From the NCBI GenBank assembly GCA_937905985.1, contig CALCWC010000040.1, forward strand, positions 1-39,926: a stretch of DNA of 39,926 nt, given 5' to 3'. This document shows positions 7,484-17,255 of the stretch, piece by piece (the stretch's first letter is position 1; every line of letters starts with the position of its first letter). A program made the position numbers and the translations under genes. Source of the DNA: an uncultured Verrucomicrobiales bacterium. Lineage in GTDB: Bacteria > Verrucomicrobiota > Verrucomicrobiia > Verrucomicrobiales > Akkermansiaceae. The notes beneath the pieces are model-generated. The model was given only the letters and a program-made list of their open reading frames with translations, did no database searches and was not told the DNA's origin.

Positions 7484-7689
7484 TTTGCCAGGTTGTGTTC
7501 AATGTTCATCAATCGGGAATCCATGGAGCGCAGCACATCCACGGTCTGGGCCGCGGTGGCGGACTGCTCCTGCGCGAGCGTCTTGAAATCCCCGTACACA
7601 AAGCACATGAGGCAGAACCCGCCGAAGGTGATAATCTCGCGGGTGTAATCCCTCATGAGCCCCAAATAGTCGCTGATAGGTTTGCACAT
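7480..7689 (-). CDS. Small single-span membrane protein, holin-like
   Basis: 69 residues. One hydrophobic segment at about 19-33 (IITFGGFCLMCFVYG) is followed by an amphipathic, probably coiled-coil tail (about 36-66). The ATG at 7689 is set by a promoter ending 8 bp upstream; a longer open frame upstream is not supported. Its stop codon overlaps the start of the M15 peptidase gene, so the two are translationally coupled. Size, single span and position directly before an endolysin-like gene fit a small phage-type holin or 'hemolysin XhlA-like' protein. This is inferred from context, not from a family signature. Confidence 0.6.
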   Translation of the reverse strand: MCKPISDYLGLMRDYTREIITFGGFCLMCFVYGDFKTLAQEQSATAAQTVDVLRSMDSRLMNIEHNLAK

Positions 7690-7696
7690 GACGGAA

Positions 7697-7726
7697 GCTA
7701 TACCGCGGGAGGGGCGCACAGCGCAA
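7697..7726 (-). promoter_or_regulatory. Promoter of the holin-like/M15 operon
   Basis: On the minus strand TTGCGC (7721-7726) and TATAGC (7697-7702) are 18 bp apart. The ATG follows the -10 after 7 bp, predicting a leaderless transcript. Confidence 0.55.
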
Positions 7727-7825
7727 GCGGAGCCCCCTGCCCCGCATCGGGATACCGCTTGCGGGCAGCCCATGCGGATTTCAGCGATTTTCCGTTTTAC
7801 ACCGCGGGTGAAATAGGGTAGAGTG

Positions 7826-9226
7826 ATGGCCAAGATGAAAACGGATATCCTCATGACAATCGGGCTTACCGCGGCGGCGCTGGCGCTGCCGGGGTTCGGC
7901 AAGTCGGCGCACAAGGCGGCCAAGGCTCCACAGCAGCCCAAGATGGAGCAGGTGATGTACGTGGGAGATTCCATCACCCACGGCGTTAACTCCGCGTCCT
8001 ACCGCTGGGCCTTCCACAAGATCCTGGTGGACAACGGCATCGACTCCACCGCCGTGGGCTACAAGACGGGCAACCACTCCGGCGGCGTGCAAGCCGGCAC
8101 GGACTACAGCGGCAAGCCCTTCTCCAACATCCACAGCGCGCAGGCCAGTGCCCGCGCCTGGGAGCTCGCCGGCAGAAAGGCCGGAGGGCGGTACGACAAC
8201 ACCAACCTTGCCAACTGGCTCGGCCTCTCCACCACCAAGAGCGACGGCTCCACCTACTCCGGCGAGACCTACAAGGCGGACACCTTCGTACTGCTCATCG
8301 GCACCAACGACTTGCTGTCGGACGACACGGCGGCGGGCATCACCCCCACCAAGACGGAGGGTCTGCTGGGACGCAAGGGCACCATGCAGGACATCGTGGA
8401 CACCATCTACAAGGCCAATCCCAAGGCCACGGTCTGCATCATGACCGTCCCGTGCTGGACCCGCCATTCCAACAACAACGGCGAGGACGTGCACGCCGCC
8501 GCACAGAAGTACAACGAGAGCCTGGCCGCCTGGGTGGCCAAGGCCGCCGGCAAGCGGGATATCCGCCTGGTGAAACTGAACGAGGGCATGGTGGACGTGG
8601 CGGAAAAGACGCCGTTCTTCGGCTGTGATTCCATGTTCAACAAACCCGGCTCTGACGGTCTGCACCCCAACGCGCAGGGCGATTTGCTGATGGCGGGCCA
8701 CCTGGCGCAGACCATGGGCATACCCGGCCGCACGGCGGGATTGCCCCGCAAGGCTATGACGTCCGCGGAAAAGAAACCCCAGCAGCTCGCCAAGGGGGAT
8801 TCCATTCCCCTGACCTGGAAGGAAAAGCCCGCTGCCAACGGGTTCACCGTGGAGTTCACCCCCAAGGTGGGCGACGGCTCCAAGGGCGGTTGGAAGACCG
8901 GCGCGGAGGACGCCCTGTCCGTCACCGCCGGCAATGATTCCCTCTCCGGCACCCTCGCCATCGACGAGGCCCACATCTCCTGGGACGGCAAGGTGCTGTA
9001 CTCCGCCGACATGTCCGCCAACACCAAACCCGTGCGCCTGGTGTACACCGCCGGCACCCCGGACAAGGGCATCCCCGGCGGCTTCTACGTGTGGCTGGGC
9101 GACATGCTGATAGGCGAGGCACTGCCGCCCGCCGGCAAGGCGGACAGCGGCATTACCGCGGGCACGAAGGCCACCGTGAGCGGCGTCTCCACCCTCCCGG
9201 AGCCCGCCGCGCCCGCCGCCAAGTGA
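7826..9226 (+). CDS. Secreted SGNH/GDSL-family hydrolase
   Basis: 466 residues from the ATG at 7826; a GTG at 7823 and an ATG at 7835 are alternative starts, and all keep the signal peptide (ending near GFG at about residue 25). The SGNH blocks are visible: GDSI at 47-50 with nucleophile Ser49, GTND at 159-162, and DGLH at 277-280 supplying the catalytic Asp and His. These enzymes are secreted esterases or acyl hydrolases, often glycan O-deacetylases; activity on mucin O-acetyl groups is an inference from the likely niche. A C-terminal beta domain (about 320-440) contains FYVWLGDMLIGE, which recurs in the next gene, so the two are paralogues over their first 450 residues. Unlike its neighbour it has no passenger and no PEP-CTERM tail, ending in a Pro/Ala-rich stretch. 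Confidence 0.85.
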   Translation: MAKMKTDILMTIGLTAAALALPGFGKSAHKAAKAPQQPKMEQVMYVGDSITHGVNSASYRWAFHKILVDNGIDSTAVGYKTGNHSGGVQAGTDYSGKPFSNIHSAQASARAWELAGRKAGGRYDNTNLANWLGLSTTKSDGSTYSGETYKADTFVLLIGTNDLLSDDTAAGITPTKTEGLLGRKGTMQDIVDTIYKANPKATVCIMTVPCWTRHSNNNGEDVHAAAQKYNESLAAWVAKAAGKRDIRLVKLNEGMVDVAEKTPFFGCDSMFNKPGSDGLHPNAQGDLLMAGHLAQTMGIPGRTAGLPRKAMTSAEKKPQQLAKGDSIPLTWKEKPAANGFTVEFTPKVGDGSKGGWKTGAEDALSVTAGNDSLSGTLAIDEAHISWDGKVLYSADMSANTKPVRLVYTAGTPDKGIPGGFYVWLGDMLIGEALPPAGKADSGITAGTKATVSGVSTLPEPAAPAAK

Positions 9227-9318
9227 TTTTCACCCCATGCCCCGCCCTTTTTCCTTGCGCGCGCGCGGCATGGGGTGTAGCATAGCATAATACTTTTCAC
9301 ATCATCGAATTCAGCTTT

Positions 9319-12300
9319 ATGAAACTTCGCTTATCCCATTATCTCGCAGCTGCCCTGCTGGCTTCCTATGCACAGGCCGCCGAACCCGCCACCACCACCA
9401 ATGTGGGCAGCATGCTCTTCATGGGCGATTCCATCACCCATGGCGTGGTGGACCAGACCTACCGCTGGCAGATGTTCAAGACATTTGTGGACAACGGCAT
9501 CACCTTCGACCTCAACGGTCCCAAGAACGGGTACGGCACCAATCCCCCGAAAAACATGAACGATGCCGGGGACTCGTACGGCGGCATCCATTTCGACAAC
9601 GACCACTATGCCCAGTCCAGCGGACGCTCCGGCGACATGCTCACCGGAAACCGCTACGGATACAAGGTGGCGGATGTGGGCAAGACAGACTACAACACCT
9701 ACACGCTCATGATCGGCACCAACGATATCTTGAGCGACACGGGCAGCGGGAGCGGCATTTCGTACGGCACCTATATCCCGCATATGCAGGGGCTGCTGGG
9801 CGGCACCGTGACCTACACCGGCGATGACAAGAGCCTTTCTGCCACCTGGAACTGGACCATGGACCCCAGCAACATGGGCAACATGGGTACCATCCTCGAT
9901 GCCATGAACTTGAACGCGGGCGACAACTTCTACGTCCTCTCCATCCCGGTTTGGGCGTACGGCCACAACAACCACAACGTGGCATCCGACCACGCGGCGG
10001 TGGTCGGCTACAACAGCATGCTCCAGCAGTGGGTGCAGGCCTACGATGCCAAGTCTCCCGCCAACGTGAAGTATGTGGACATCAACACGGGTCTGACGGA
10101 CGTGACGATAGTCTCCACTCAATCGGCGGAGGGCCCGTATGACTTCTTCCGCAACAACGACCGCCTGCACCCCAGCCAGCAGGGTTCCATCATCGTTGCC
10201 GCCAACCTGGCGCGCGGCATGGGCCTGGCCGGGCGCACCGCCGGGCTCCACCGCTCCGCCACCACGGTCGCGGCAGACGGCTGGACCGCGCCGCAAACCG
10301 CCTCCATCACCCTGAACCCCGGCGATTCGCAGGAAATTGTCAGGAACGTGTTCATCGAGGACCAGGGGTACACCATCGATTTCAAGGCCAACTTCGGCGA
10401 TGGAGCGGAAGGCGGCTGGAAGGACGCCGGCATACACCGCGGCTCGCTCACGGGCTCTGCGCAGAACGTGCTGGCCATCACCATCGGCGACGGTCTCAAC
10501 GGCGGCGTCCTCAACCTCTCCGAGGGCTATATCATGTGGGGCGACAGCATCCTGTACTGCCAGGACAACTCCCAGACGGGCAACGAGAACATCCGCATAG
10601 CGTTCCACAACGGCAACGAGGCGCAAAACGTGGTGGGCGGCTACTACGTGTGGCTGGGCGACATGCTCATCGGCCAGGGGCTTTCCTCCGCTCCCGGGCT
10701 TAGCTTCAACGGCGTGACCGTGAGCGCCACCGGCGGCACCGCCACCCTCACGGGCATCATGTACGCCAACACGGCCTACGCGCCCACCACGCAGTACGCG
10801 GCGGGCGAGACCCCATACTACGTGGTGCAGGATGCCGGACGCACGGACCTGGTGCCCACCCGCACCCCCATGCCCACGCACAACAACACACCCGTGCCCG
10901 GCACGGTGGATTGGAACACCGCCACCCAGGCAAGCTATGACGGCTCGGGTACGGCCCGCTATGCCGTCGACAGCGCGGGAACAGGGGATACCACCACCGT
11001 ATCCATGACGATCACCGGTTCCGCCAACACCTCCTGGCTCGGTGCCAAGGGCGGCAACAACGTGTACACCGGCGACATCAACATGGAGGTGAAGGAGGGG
11101 TCCTACGGCTCCGCCACCGTCTTCGGTGTGGTGAACGGCAACACGGCGGCCGGCAACGTCACCGTTGAGCTCAACTCCTCCAACGCGGTATACTCGTCCT
11201 TCACGGGCACCAACGCGGCCTCGCTGATCGGCGGCTACAAGGGCAGCATCACCGGAACGTTCACGGGCGTGGTGAACAAGGGCACGCTCCAGAACGGCAT
11301 CATCGGCGGCTTCCACACCAAGGACAACGGCAACCACATCGGTGCCGTGAACCTGGTTGTCAACGGCGGCACCGTGGGCGGCAACGTATACGGCGGCTCC
11401 ATTGTGGATGCGGCCATCGACAAGGACATCGACATCACCATGACGGGCGGCCAGGTGAACGGCAGCATCATCGGCTCCGGCACGGCCGGCACGGTGGGCG
11501 GTGATATCAACATCCGCATCACGGGCGGCATCATCAACGGCGATGTCATTGGCAGCCAGGCCGGCGCCACGGTGAAGGGCACCACCTCCGTGACCGTGGA
11601 AAGCTACATGCCCCTCATCACCGGCAGCATCACCGCAGACCATGTCACGCTCAAGGGCGTGCAGGACACGGAGTACTCCGGCGGCATGGATTCCTACCAG
11701 GGCGTGGTAACCGGCAAGTCCACCATCACGCTGGAAGACTACACGGCAGGCAACGTGCTGGCCGAGCTCCGCACCCAGAGCCTCAAGGCGAGCGGCACCA
11801 CGGACACCACCGTGCGCAACCTCAAGCTCACCGCCTGCGACATCTCGGTGGATGCGGGCGCCAAGCTCACGCTGGCAGACAAGTTCACGCTGGCCAACGC
11901 CGGCACCTTCAGCGGCGAGTTCACGCTGGCGGACGGCCTGGTGCTCACGCTGGAGGATCTGGGGGGCAACAACCGCTATTCCGACGGCGCCAACGGCTAC
12001 CTGGACGATGTGGTGGTGATGAGCAGGGCGGCGGATGCCGCGGCCGGCTCCACCATCCACGTTGGCAAGGTGCAGGGCGGCGGCGCCCTGCAGGGTGCCG
12101 TGTTCACCTATGACGAAACCACGGGGAACCTGGTGGCCGGAGACATGACCTCCGGCAGCTATTTCATCAACAGAGGCACCGTGTACTACGGCGGCTCCCG
12201 CGCCCCGGAGGACATCAAGACCGCGCATGATTTGCTGATGCAGCCGACATCCGGTGCCACGCTGGTGATGGCATCCAACTTTGAGCCGGACTGCGCGGGC

Positions 12301-15120
12301 GGCATCATCGTGAAGGAAGGCGCGCAGGGCGCCAGGCTGCACATCAACGCCAAGGAGGAGGTGGGCGACCGCGATATTGTGGTGAACGCCTCCATGGTGC
12401 ATGCCGCTGCCGCCCTGGCGGTGGAGGGCGAGGGCACCTACGCCATTGCCGGAGAGACCGCCTACAACGCAGGCAACGGCTACGGACTCGGCGCGAACGT
12501 TTCCCTGGATCCGTACTGGATGGGAACCCTGCTGGTGACCTCCAGCACCTCCACGGTCAACAGCGACCTCATCGACTTCTCCAAGCTGGGCAACAGGCTT
12601 TCCACCGTGGAGCTCAACGGGCTCACGGGCTGGGCCACCAACTGGGCCGGCGGCAGCATTAACCAGAACATCAAGCTCACCGACAACGAGGGCAAGGCCG
12701 CGTGGACAAACGCCGCCTCCAACTCCAAGGGAACCGAGCCCCTCACCAACTTCACCGGCAACTGGAGTGGCGACGGCACCTTTGAGGTCTCTCCCGGCAG
12801 TAGCAACCAGCGCTCCAACTACACCTTCTCCGGCGACATCTCCGCCTGGAACGGCAAGCTGCTGCGCTCCGGCCAGGGAACCACCACCTTCACCATCGCC
12901 GGAAAGGCACATGAGGTGAATGCCGACATCGAGCGCACGGGCGGAACCGTCACCCTGGTGGTGGATACCGACACCGTGTTCAAGGGGGATGTGACGAACA
13001 TGAACGCGCTCACCGTCAACGCCGGCAAACACGTCACCTTTGCGGGCGACACCACGCTGGCCGCAGGAGCCACCGCCACATTGAACACCACCGTGTACAA
13101 CCAGGGCACCATGACCCTGGCCGGCACGGTGGCGGCCGACCTCACGCACGCCGGCGCTTATGATGTCTATGCGGCTTCAGCGGCCGACTTCGACGGCACG
13201 GGCGACTACGCCGGCAGCGGCCACGCAACGGGGGACTCCGTGGCCTACTACATCATCAAGGGCGCGGACGGCAGCACGCTCAACGGGGCGGACAGCGTTC
13301 AGGTCACGGGCGGCACGCGCGTGGCCGGTGCCCCCGCCAACTCGCTGGTGCTTTCCACCACGGCGGACAAATCCCTGTACTACGTCAACAAGGATTTGAC
13401 GTATGATTCCTCCATGGATACGGGCACCACGGGGCTGGTGATAGCGCGCGGCACCACGCTGCAGGTGGAGTCCAACCAAACCGTGAGCAACAAGGTGCTC
13501 CACGGTTCCGGTACCTACAGCCTCAACGGCAAGGGCACGCTCGGCAGTTCCGTGACGCTGGATGGCACGGACTGGACCGGCACGGTGAAGGTGAAGGGCT
13601 CGGTCAACAACCTCGATCTGTCGTCCGGTGGCGGGCTGTACACGGCGCATTCCTCCGTGAGCCTGGATGGCTGGCTGGGGTACTTCAACGGAGCGCCCCA
13701 GATTACGGCGGCGGTGGAAATCGCTTCCGGCGGCGTCAACATATACGACGGCAGCTCCGGCAGCACCATCACGTTTGCCGGTGACCTCACCGGCAGCGGC
13801 GACATCACCCGCGTGAACACCAACAACAAGAACGCCACCATCAACCTGGCCTTCACCGGAGATGTGGCGGACTTCACCGGCTCCTTCATCCATGACCGCT
13901 GCAACAGCGTGGCCTTCAACCTGACTTTCAGCGGCTCCGCCAACACGGTTAATGCCAAGGCCTTCACCGCCGGCTCCCTCAGTGCCGGCTCCCTCAACAT
14001 CACGTTCGCGGCTGCGGACACCGTGGTGAACAGTGAAATCACCCGCAACACCACCTCCCAGTACCAGCAGCACAAGGTCAACGTGACCGCCGAGGAGGAC
14101 GTGATGTTCAACAACGCGCTCAACGTGGACACCTTGACCGTCAAGGAAGATAAGACCGCCTACTTCACCTCGGATGTGAGCGTGGACACGCTGGCAGGCT
14201 CCGGCACCATTGTGCTGGCGGGAGAGCGCAGCGACCTGACGGTGAAGGGTTCCGTGGGCGCAGACGTCATGATTGAGGCCGGTGACGGCGCGACGATTGG
14301 CGGTGCCGGTATTTCCGCGGAAAAGGTGGGCATTGCCGCGGATGCCACAGCCACACTCGTTGACGGCGTGACCACGCTGGATGTGGTGTTCGCCGCGGAT
14401 GAAGGCGGCGTAAAGGTCACCAACAACGGCAGCCAGACCGCCGTCTATTCCACAGCGGACGCCGACATGCTGGTGCATGCGGACACGCTTTCCAAGGCGC
14501 GCACGGGAGATGTCACGGTCAACAACCAGCTTGAAATCATGAATGTGGTCAACACCACGGGCGGCAAGCTCACCCTCTCTGCGGACGAGGTGCTGGAGCT
14601 GCGCGACATGACCCTCACCGGGCAAAACGCTGCGGTGGAGGTGCTGGACAAGGAGAAGGTGGGCCAGGAGGCCAAGGTGAACATCGGCGGCACGCTGACG
14701 GCCGGCGGCGGCACGCTCCTGGCCAACCTGGAACTGCAGGACGGCGCCACGCTGGATGTGGACGGCAAGACCATGACCCTGGGCAGCCAGCTCACGCTGG
14801 GCAACAACCTCTACCTGGACGCCGTCACCATGAAGGCGATGGATGCCCTGGAAGTGGGGCAGACCCACTTCATCATCTCCGCCTACAATGGCACGAACAT
14901 CTCCTATACGGAGAATTACGACGGCGCCTGGTACGGCTCCCTCTTCAACCGCGTGTCGGATGAGACGGACAACGCATACCGCCTGATAGGAGACTACGCG
15001 ATTGTGGCCACGCCCAACGCAATGGGCTTCTACAAGACGAGCATGATTCCCGAGCCCTCCACGGGCACCCTGAGCCTGCTTGCGCTCTGTGCACTTGCAG
15101 CACGCAGGCGCAAACACTAA
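9319..15120 (+). CDS. Giant SGNH hydrolase-adhesin fusion with PEP-CTERM anchor
   Basis: 1933 residues. Signal peptide about 1-20 (ends AQA-A). The N-terminal enzyme domain has GDSI with Ser38 (36-39), GTND (133-136) and DRLH with Asp281/His284. A beta domain with YYVWLGDMLIGQ follows, as in the upstream paralogue. From about 520 to 1880 comes a Gly/Thr/Asn-rich repetitive passenger typical of parallel beta-helix surface proteins (segments such as GGNVYGGS and GSIIGSGTAG). The last 24 residues are a PEP-CTERM signal: PEP at about 1911-1913, a hydrophobic helix and the Arg-rich end ARRRKH. PEP-CTERM proteins are sorted by exosortase, so this should be displayed at the surface without a beta-barrel of its own. 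The long open frames on the opposite strand here are shadows of GC-rich codon use. Confidence 0.88.
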   Translation: MKLRLSHYLAAALLASYAQAAEPATTTNVGSMLFMGDSITHGVVDQTYRWQMFKTFVDNGITFDLNGPKNGYGTNPPKNMNDAGDSYGGIHFDNDHYAQSSGRSGDMLTGNRYGYKVADVGKTDYNTYTLMIGTNDILSDTGSGSGISYGTYIPHMQGLLGGTVTYTGDDKSLSATWNWTMDPSNMGNMGTILDAMNLNAGDNFYVLSIPVWAYGHNNHNVASDHAAVVGYNSMLQQWVQAYDAKSPANVKYVDINTGLTDVTIVSTQSAEGPYDFFRNNDRLHPSQQGSIIVAANLARGMGLAGRTAGLHRSATTVAADGWTAPQTASITLNPGDSQEIVRNVFIEDQGYTIDFKANFGDGAEGGWKDAGIHRGSLTGSAQNVLAITIGDGLNGGVLNLSEGYIMWGDSILYCQDNSQTGNENIRIAFHNGNEAQNVVGGYYVWLGDMLIGQGLSSAPGLSFNGVTVSATGGTATLTGIMYANTAYAPTTQYAAGETPYYVVQDAGRTDLVPTRTPMPTHNNTPVPGTVDWNTATQASYDGSGTARYAVDSAGTGDTTTVSMTITGSANTSWLGAKGGNNVYTGDINMEVKEGSYGSATVFGVVNGNTAAGNVTVELNSSNAVYSSFTGTNAASLIGGYKGSITGTFTGVVNKGTLQNGIIGGFHTKDNGNHIGAVNLVVNGGTVGGNVYGGSIVDAAIDKDIDITMTGGQVNGSIIGSGTAGTVGGDINIRITGGIINGDVIGSQAGATVKGTTSVTVESYMPLITGSITADHVTLKGVQDTEYSGGMDSYQGVVTGKSTITLEDYTAGNVLAELRTQSLKASGTTDTTVRNLKLTACDISVDAGAKLTLADKFTLANAGTFSGEFTLADGLVLTLEDLGGNNRYSDGANGYLDDVVVMSRAADAAAGSTIHVGKVQGGGALQGAVFTYDETTGNLVAGDMTSGSYFINRGTVYYGGSRAPEDIKTAHDLLMQPTSGATLVMASNFEPDCAGGIIVKEGAQGARLHINAKEEVGDRDIVVNASMVHAAAALAVEGEGTYAIAGETAYNAGNGYGLGANVSLDPYWMGTLLVTSSTSTVNSDLIDFSKLGNRLSTVELNGLTGWATNWAGGSINQNIKLTDNEGKAAWTNAASNSKGTEPLTNFTGNWSGDGTFEVSPGSSNQRSNYTFSGDISAWNGKLLRSGQGTTTFTIAGKAHEVNADIERTGGTVTLVVDTDTVFKGDVTNMNALTVNAGKHVTFAGDTTLAAGATATLNTTVYNQGTMTLAGTVAADLTHAGAYDVYAASAADFDGTGDYAGSGHATGDSVAYYIIKGADGSTLNGADSVQVTGGTRVAGAPANSLVLSTTADKSLYYVNKDLTYDSSMDTGTTGLVIARGTTLQVESNQTVSNKVLHGSGTYSLNGKGTLGSSVTLDGTDWTGTVKVKGSVNNLDLSSGGGLYTAHSSVSLDGWLGYFNGAPQITAAVEIASGGVNIYDGSSGSTITFAGDLTGSGDITRVNTNNKNATINLAFTGDVADFTGSFIHDRCNSVAFNLTFSGSANTVNAKAFTAGSLSAGSLNITFAAADTVVNSEITRNTTSQYQQHKVNVTAEEDVMFNNALNVDTLTVKEDKTAYFTSDVSVDTLAGSGTIVLAGERSDLTVKGSVGADVMIEAGDGATIGGAGISAEKVGIAADATATLVDGVTTLDVVFAADEGGVKVTNNGSQTAVYSTADADMLVHADTLSKARTGDVTVNNQLEIMNVVNTTGGKLTLSADEVLELRDMTLTGQNAAVEVLDKEKVGQEAKVNIGGTLTAGGGTLLANLELQDGATLDVDGKTMTLGSQLTLGNNLYLDAVTMKAMDALEVGQTHFIISAYNGTNISYTENYDGAWYGSLFNRVSDETDNAYRLIGDYAIVATPNAMGFYKTSMIPEPSTGTLSLLALCALAARRRKH

Positions 15121-15147
15121 TTTGCAATTTACCATTTGCGTAATAAA

Positions 15148-15180
15148 AAGGCGCATCCGGCGGAATGCCGGATGCGCCTT
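15148..15180 (-). terminator. Rho-independent terminator of the minus-strand autotransporter
   Basis: A 14-bp perfect GC-rich stem (AAGGCGCATCCGGC / GCCGGATGCGCCTT) has a 5-base loop. On the minus strand it is followed by TTTTTATTA. It lies 27 bp beyond the autotransporter stop and 28 bp beyond the convergent SGNH fusion gene, so it may act in both directions, but the U-tract favours the minus strand. Confidence 0.8.
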
Positions 15181-15206
15181 GCAATTTGTCAATTGACGGC
15201 TGTCAA

Positions 15207-17159
15207 TTAGAAGGCGTAGCGAATGCCCGCGCCAACGCTCACGCCGCGCTGGGTTCCCACCCAACCGGTGACGTTGAAGTCGAAGCCCAGGTTGCGGTTG
15301 TCCGGGTAGGCGAGCTGAGTGCCGAGCTCAAAGAAGCCGCTGGCCCCCTTGAGGGAGGGGGAAGGCCCGGTAACGCCGTCCACGGTGCCGTGGGAGCCGC
15401 CGCCGTACTGCTGCATCCAGCCGGCGCCGGCATAAACGCGGGAGTTTTCCGCCACGGCGTAGAGGTAGCGGGTGCCCAGCACGGTGCGGTTGGCGTTCAC
15501 GCTGCGGAAGCGGGCGCTGTTACCAGAGCTCAAGCGGGCGTTGCCGCCGTTGATGCGGGTGTAGAAGTAGCGCAGGTAGGTGTCGAACTCGCCGCTGGTG
15601 CCAACCTTCTGCACATTGCCGAATCCGATGGAGACACCGGCGTAGGTGGAGCTGTTGCTGTATTCCACGGGGCCGCCAATCCTGGCATTGTAGGTGGTGC
15701 GCACCTTGCCCACGCGGCCCACGGTGTCCATGTGCCAGCCCGCGCCCAGATTCCAGTCGCCCAGCAGCGCAGCGCCCCAGGAGCGGCCCTTGCCGTTGGC
15801 GTGGAGGTCGTTCACGTAGCTGTCGTAGCTGCTGTCGGCGTACTCGAACGCGGCAGCCATGGCATGGGCGTCAACCATGCCGCTAACGCCGGTGGCGAGG
15901 TTCATGCCGTTGCTCTTGATATGGGAACCGGTGTTGTGGCGCATGAAGGAGCCGCCCACTGCCACAAAGGGCGCGATGGCGGCGCGGGCCTTGAGGTCCG
16001 CATTCTGCGCCGCATGGCGCGCATGCCAAATGCCGTTGCTCATCATGAAATCCGCCCCGCCGTTCACCATGGCGGTGGCCTGGGCACGCGTCTCCAGCAC
16101 GCTCTTCACGGATTCCGACGAGGTGACAGGGTCGTCGCCGATATAATTCACGGTAAGGATGAGCGCGGTTGCGTCCTCAGAAAGCGTTACCGTGCCCTTG
16201 AATCCCGCATATTGGCCAGTCTTAAAGATAACGCTATCCGTGTCCACTCCGGTGAGCTTTCCTTCTCCGTCCACCTTGATGAGTGTCACCTGGTCCCCAT
16301 ATACGAGATGCGGAATTCCCCACTGGGGTTCCAGGGAGATGGTCACGCCAGTCAGGTCGGTGTCGGCATCCCCGCCAATGGTGAGGATGGTCATATCGGG
16401 TCCGAGGCACGGGCAAAGGTCGAACTGCACTGAGGTGAAATTGCCTATGCTTTGCACGGATACGCCCGTACCGTACACGTCCAGCGATGCAGAGCTTTCC
16501 GGGTTGGCATTCCCCTCGAAGCCCCTCACTTCACCCAATGTCATGTTCTTGCCGATGATGCGGAGCGGGTCTAAGCTTTCAGGCACGTCAATGCCCAAGG
16601 TGCCTTTGCTGTTCGGGATATAGGGTCCCCCACCCACCAGAATGATACGGTTGTTGCTGGAGACCGTGCCGGAGTAGGCGCCCACAACCTTTTCCAGGTT
16701 GCCGCCGACCACGGTGACGGTGTTTCCGTTGGCGGAGCCGGAGGCGGACCAGCCGCCGTACACGCCGTCATGCGCGCCCTGCGCATTGTCCAGCACCAAG
16801 GTGTTCCCGCATGCCTCTCCACTGGTGGACTGCCCGCCGACAATCCTGCCCTCAACCGGGATTCCGAGCGAGATGGTTCCTTGGGCGTAAACAAAGTTGC
16901 TGTACGCGCCGGCGGAGCCGGACCAGCCGCCGTACACCGATTCCACCGTGTAGGAGACGGCGTCGCCGCTGCTGAGAATCACCGTGGCGCCGGAGGCTTC
17001 TCCCACCTCCGGCTTCACGCCGTAGAAGGAGGTGGGGCCCTCGGCGGGGTCGGGGTCGGACGCCATGCAGCCGTCCACATGGGTGGTGCCGCCGTCGGCT
17101 GCCAATGCGGGCGGACACAAGGCCACCACCAAGAATGCAATGAACAGGGATTTTTTCAT
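15207..17159 (-). CDS. Autotransporter with outer-membrane beta-barrel domain
   Basis: 650 residues. A Sec signal peptide covers about 1-21 (LCPPALA-A). The passenger (about 25-370) carries repeated motifs of the type VYGGWS.SG.A.GNTV seen at least four times (about 74-180), a pattern expected of a short beta-helix. Residues about 380-650 form the translocator: alternating short amphipathic strands ending in a terminal aromatic, GAGIRYAF, the usual recognition signal for the BAM complex. This is type Va secretion. Passenger function cannot be told; no protease triad is visible. It lies 96 bp downstream of the M50 protease gene on the same strand but has its own promoter. The barrel is related in style to the phase-variable autotransporter at 27619. 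Confidence 0.85.
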   Translation of the reverse strand: MKKSLFIAFLVVALCPPALAADGGTTHVDGCMASDPDPAEGPTSFYGVKPEVGEASGATVILSSGDAVSYTVESVYGGWSGSAGAYSNFVYAQGTISLGIPVEGRIVGGQSTSGEACGNTLVLDNAQGAHDGVYGGWSASGSANGNTVTVVGGNLEKVVGAYSGTVSSNNRIILVGGGPYIPNSKGTLGIDVPESLDPLRIIGKNMTLGEVRGFEGNANPESSASLDVYGTGVSVQSIGNFTSVQFDLCPCLGPDMTILTIGGDADTDLTGVTISLEPQWGIPHLVYGDQVTLIKVDGEGKLTGVDTDSVIFKTGQYAGFKGTVTLSEDATALILTVNYIGDDPVTSSESVKSVLETRAQATAMVNGGADFMMSNGIWHARHAAQNADLKARAAIAPFVAVGGSFMRHNTGSHIKSNGMNLATGVSGMVDAHAMAAAFEYADSSYDSYVNDLHANGKGRSWGAALLGDWNLGAGWHMDTVGRVGKVRTTYNARIGGPVEYSNSSTYAGVSIGFGNVQKVGTSGEFDTYLRYFYTRINGGNARLSSGNSARFRSVNANRTVLGTRYLYAVAENSRVYAGAGWMQQYGGGSHGTVDGVTGPSPSLKGASGFFELGTQLAYPDNRNLGFDFNVTGWVGTQRGVSVGAGIRYAF

Positions 17160-17179
17160 GTTTGATATGGTTGGTGCGA

Positions 17180-17208
17180 GTTATACCATCCCGCTGCATG
17201 TCCCGCAA
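17180..17208 (-). promoter_or_regulatory. Promoter of the 15207-17159 autotransporter
   Basis: On the minus strand TTGCGG (17203-17208) and TATAAC (17180-17185) are 17 bp apart. The predicted leader is about 14 bases and contains no Shine-Dalgarno sequence. Confidence 0.6.
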
Positions 17209-17255
17209 GGAAAATGTCCGCACGCACGCGGTAATGCGCGTATGGGAGAGACCCG

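Noticed and set aside
6881..7689. Prophage
   Set aside because: Only a lysis-like pair is present; no structural, packaging or integrase genes adjoin it.
9331..13149. A 1272-residue open frame on the minus strand
   Set aside because: It lies entirely opposite the SGNH/PEP-CTERM fusion gene, has no signal, domain or plausible start, and arises from GC-rich codon use.
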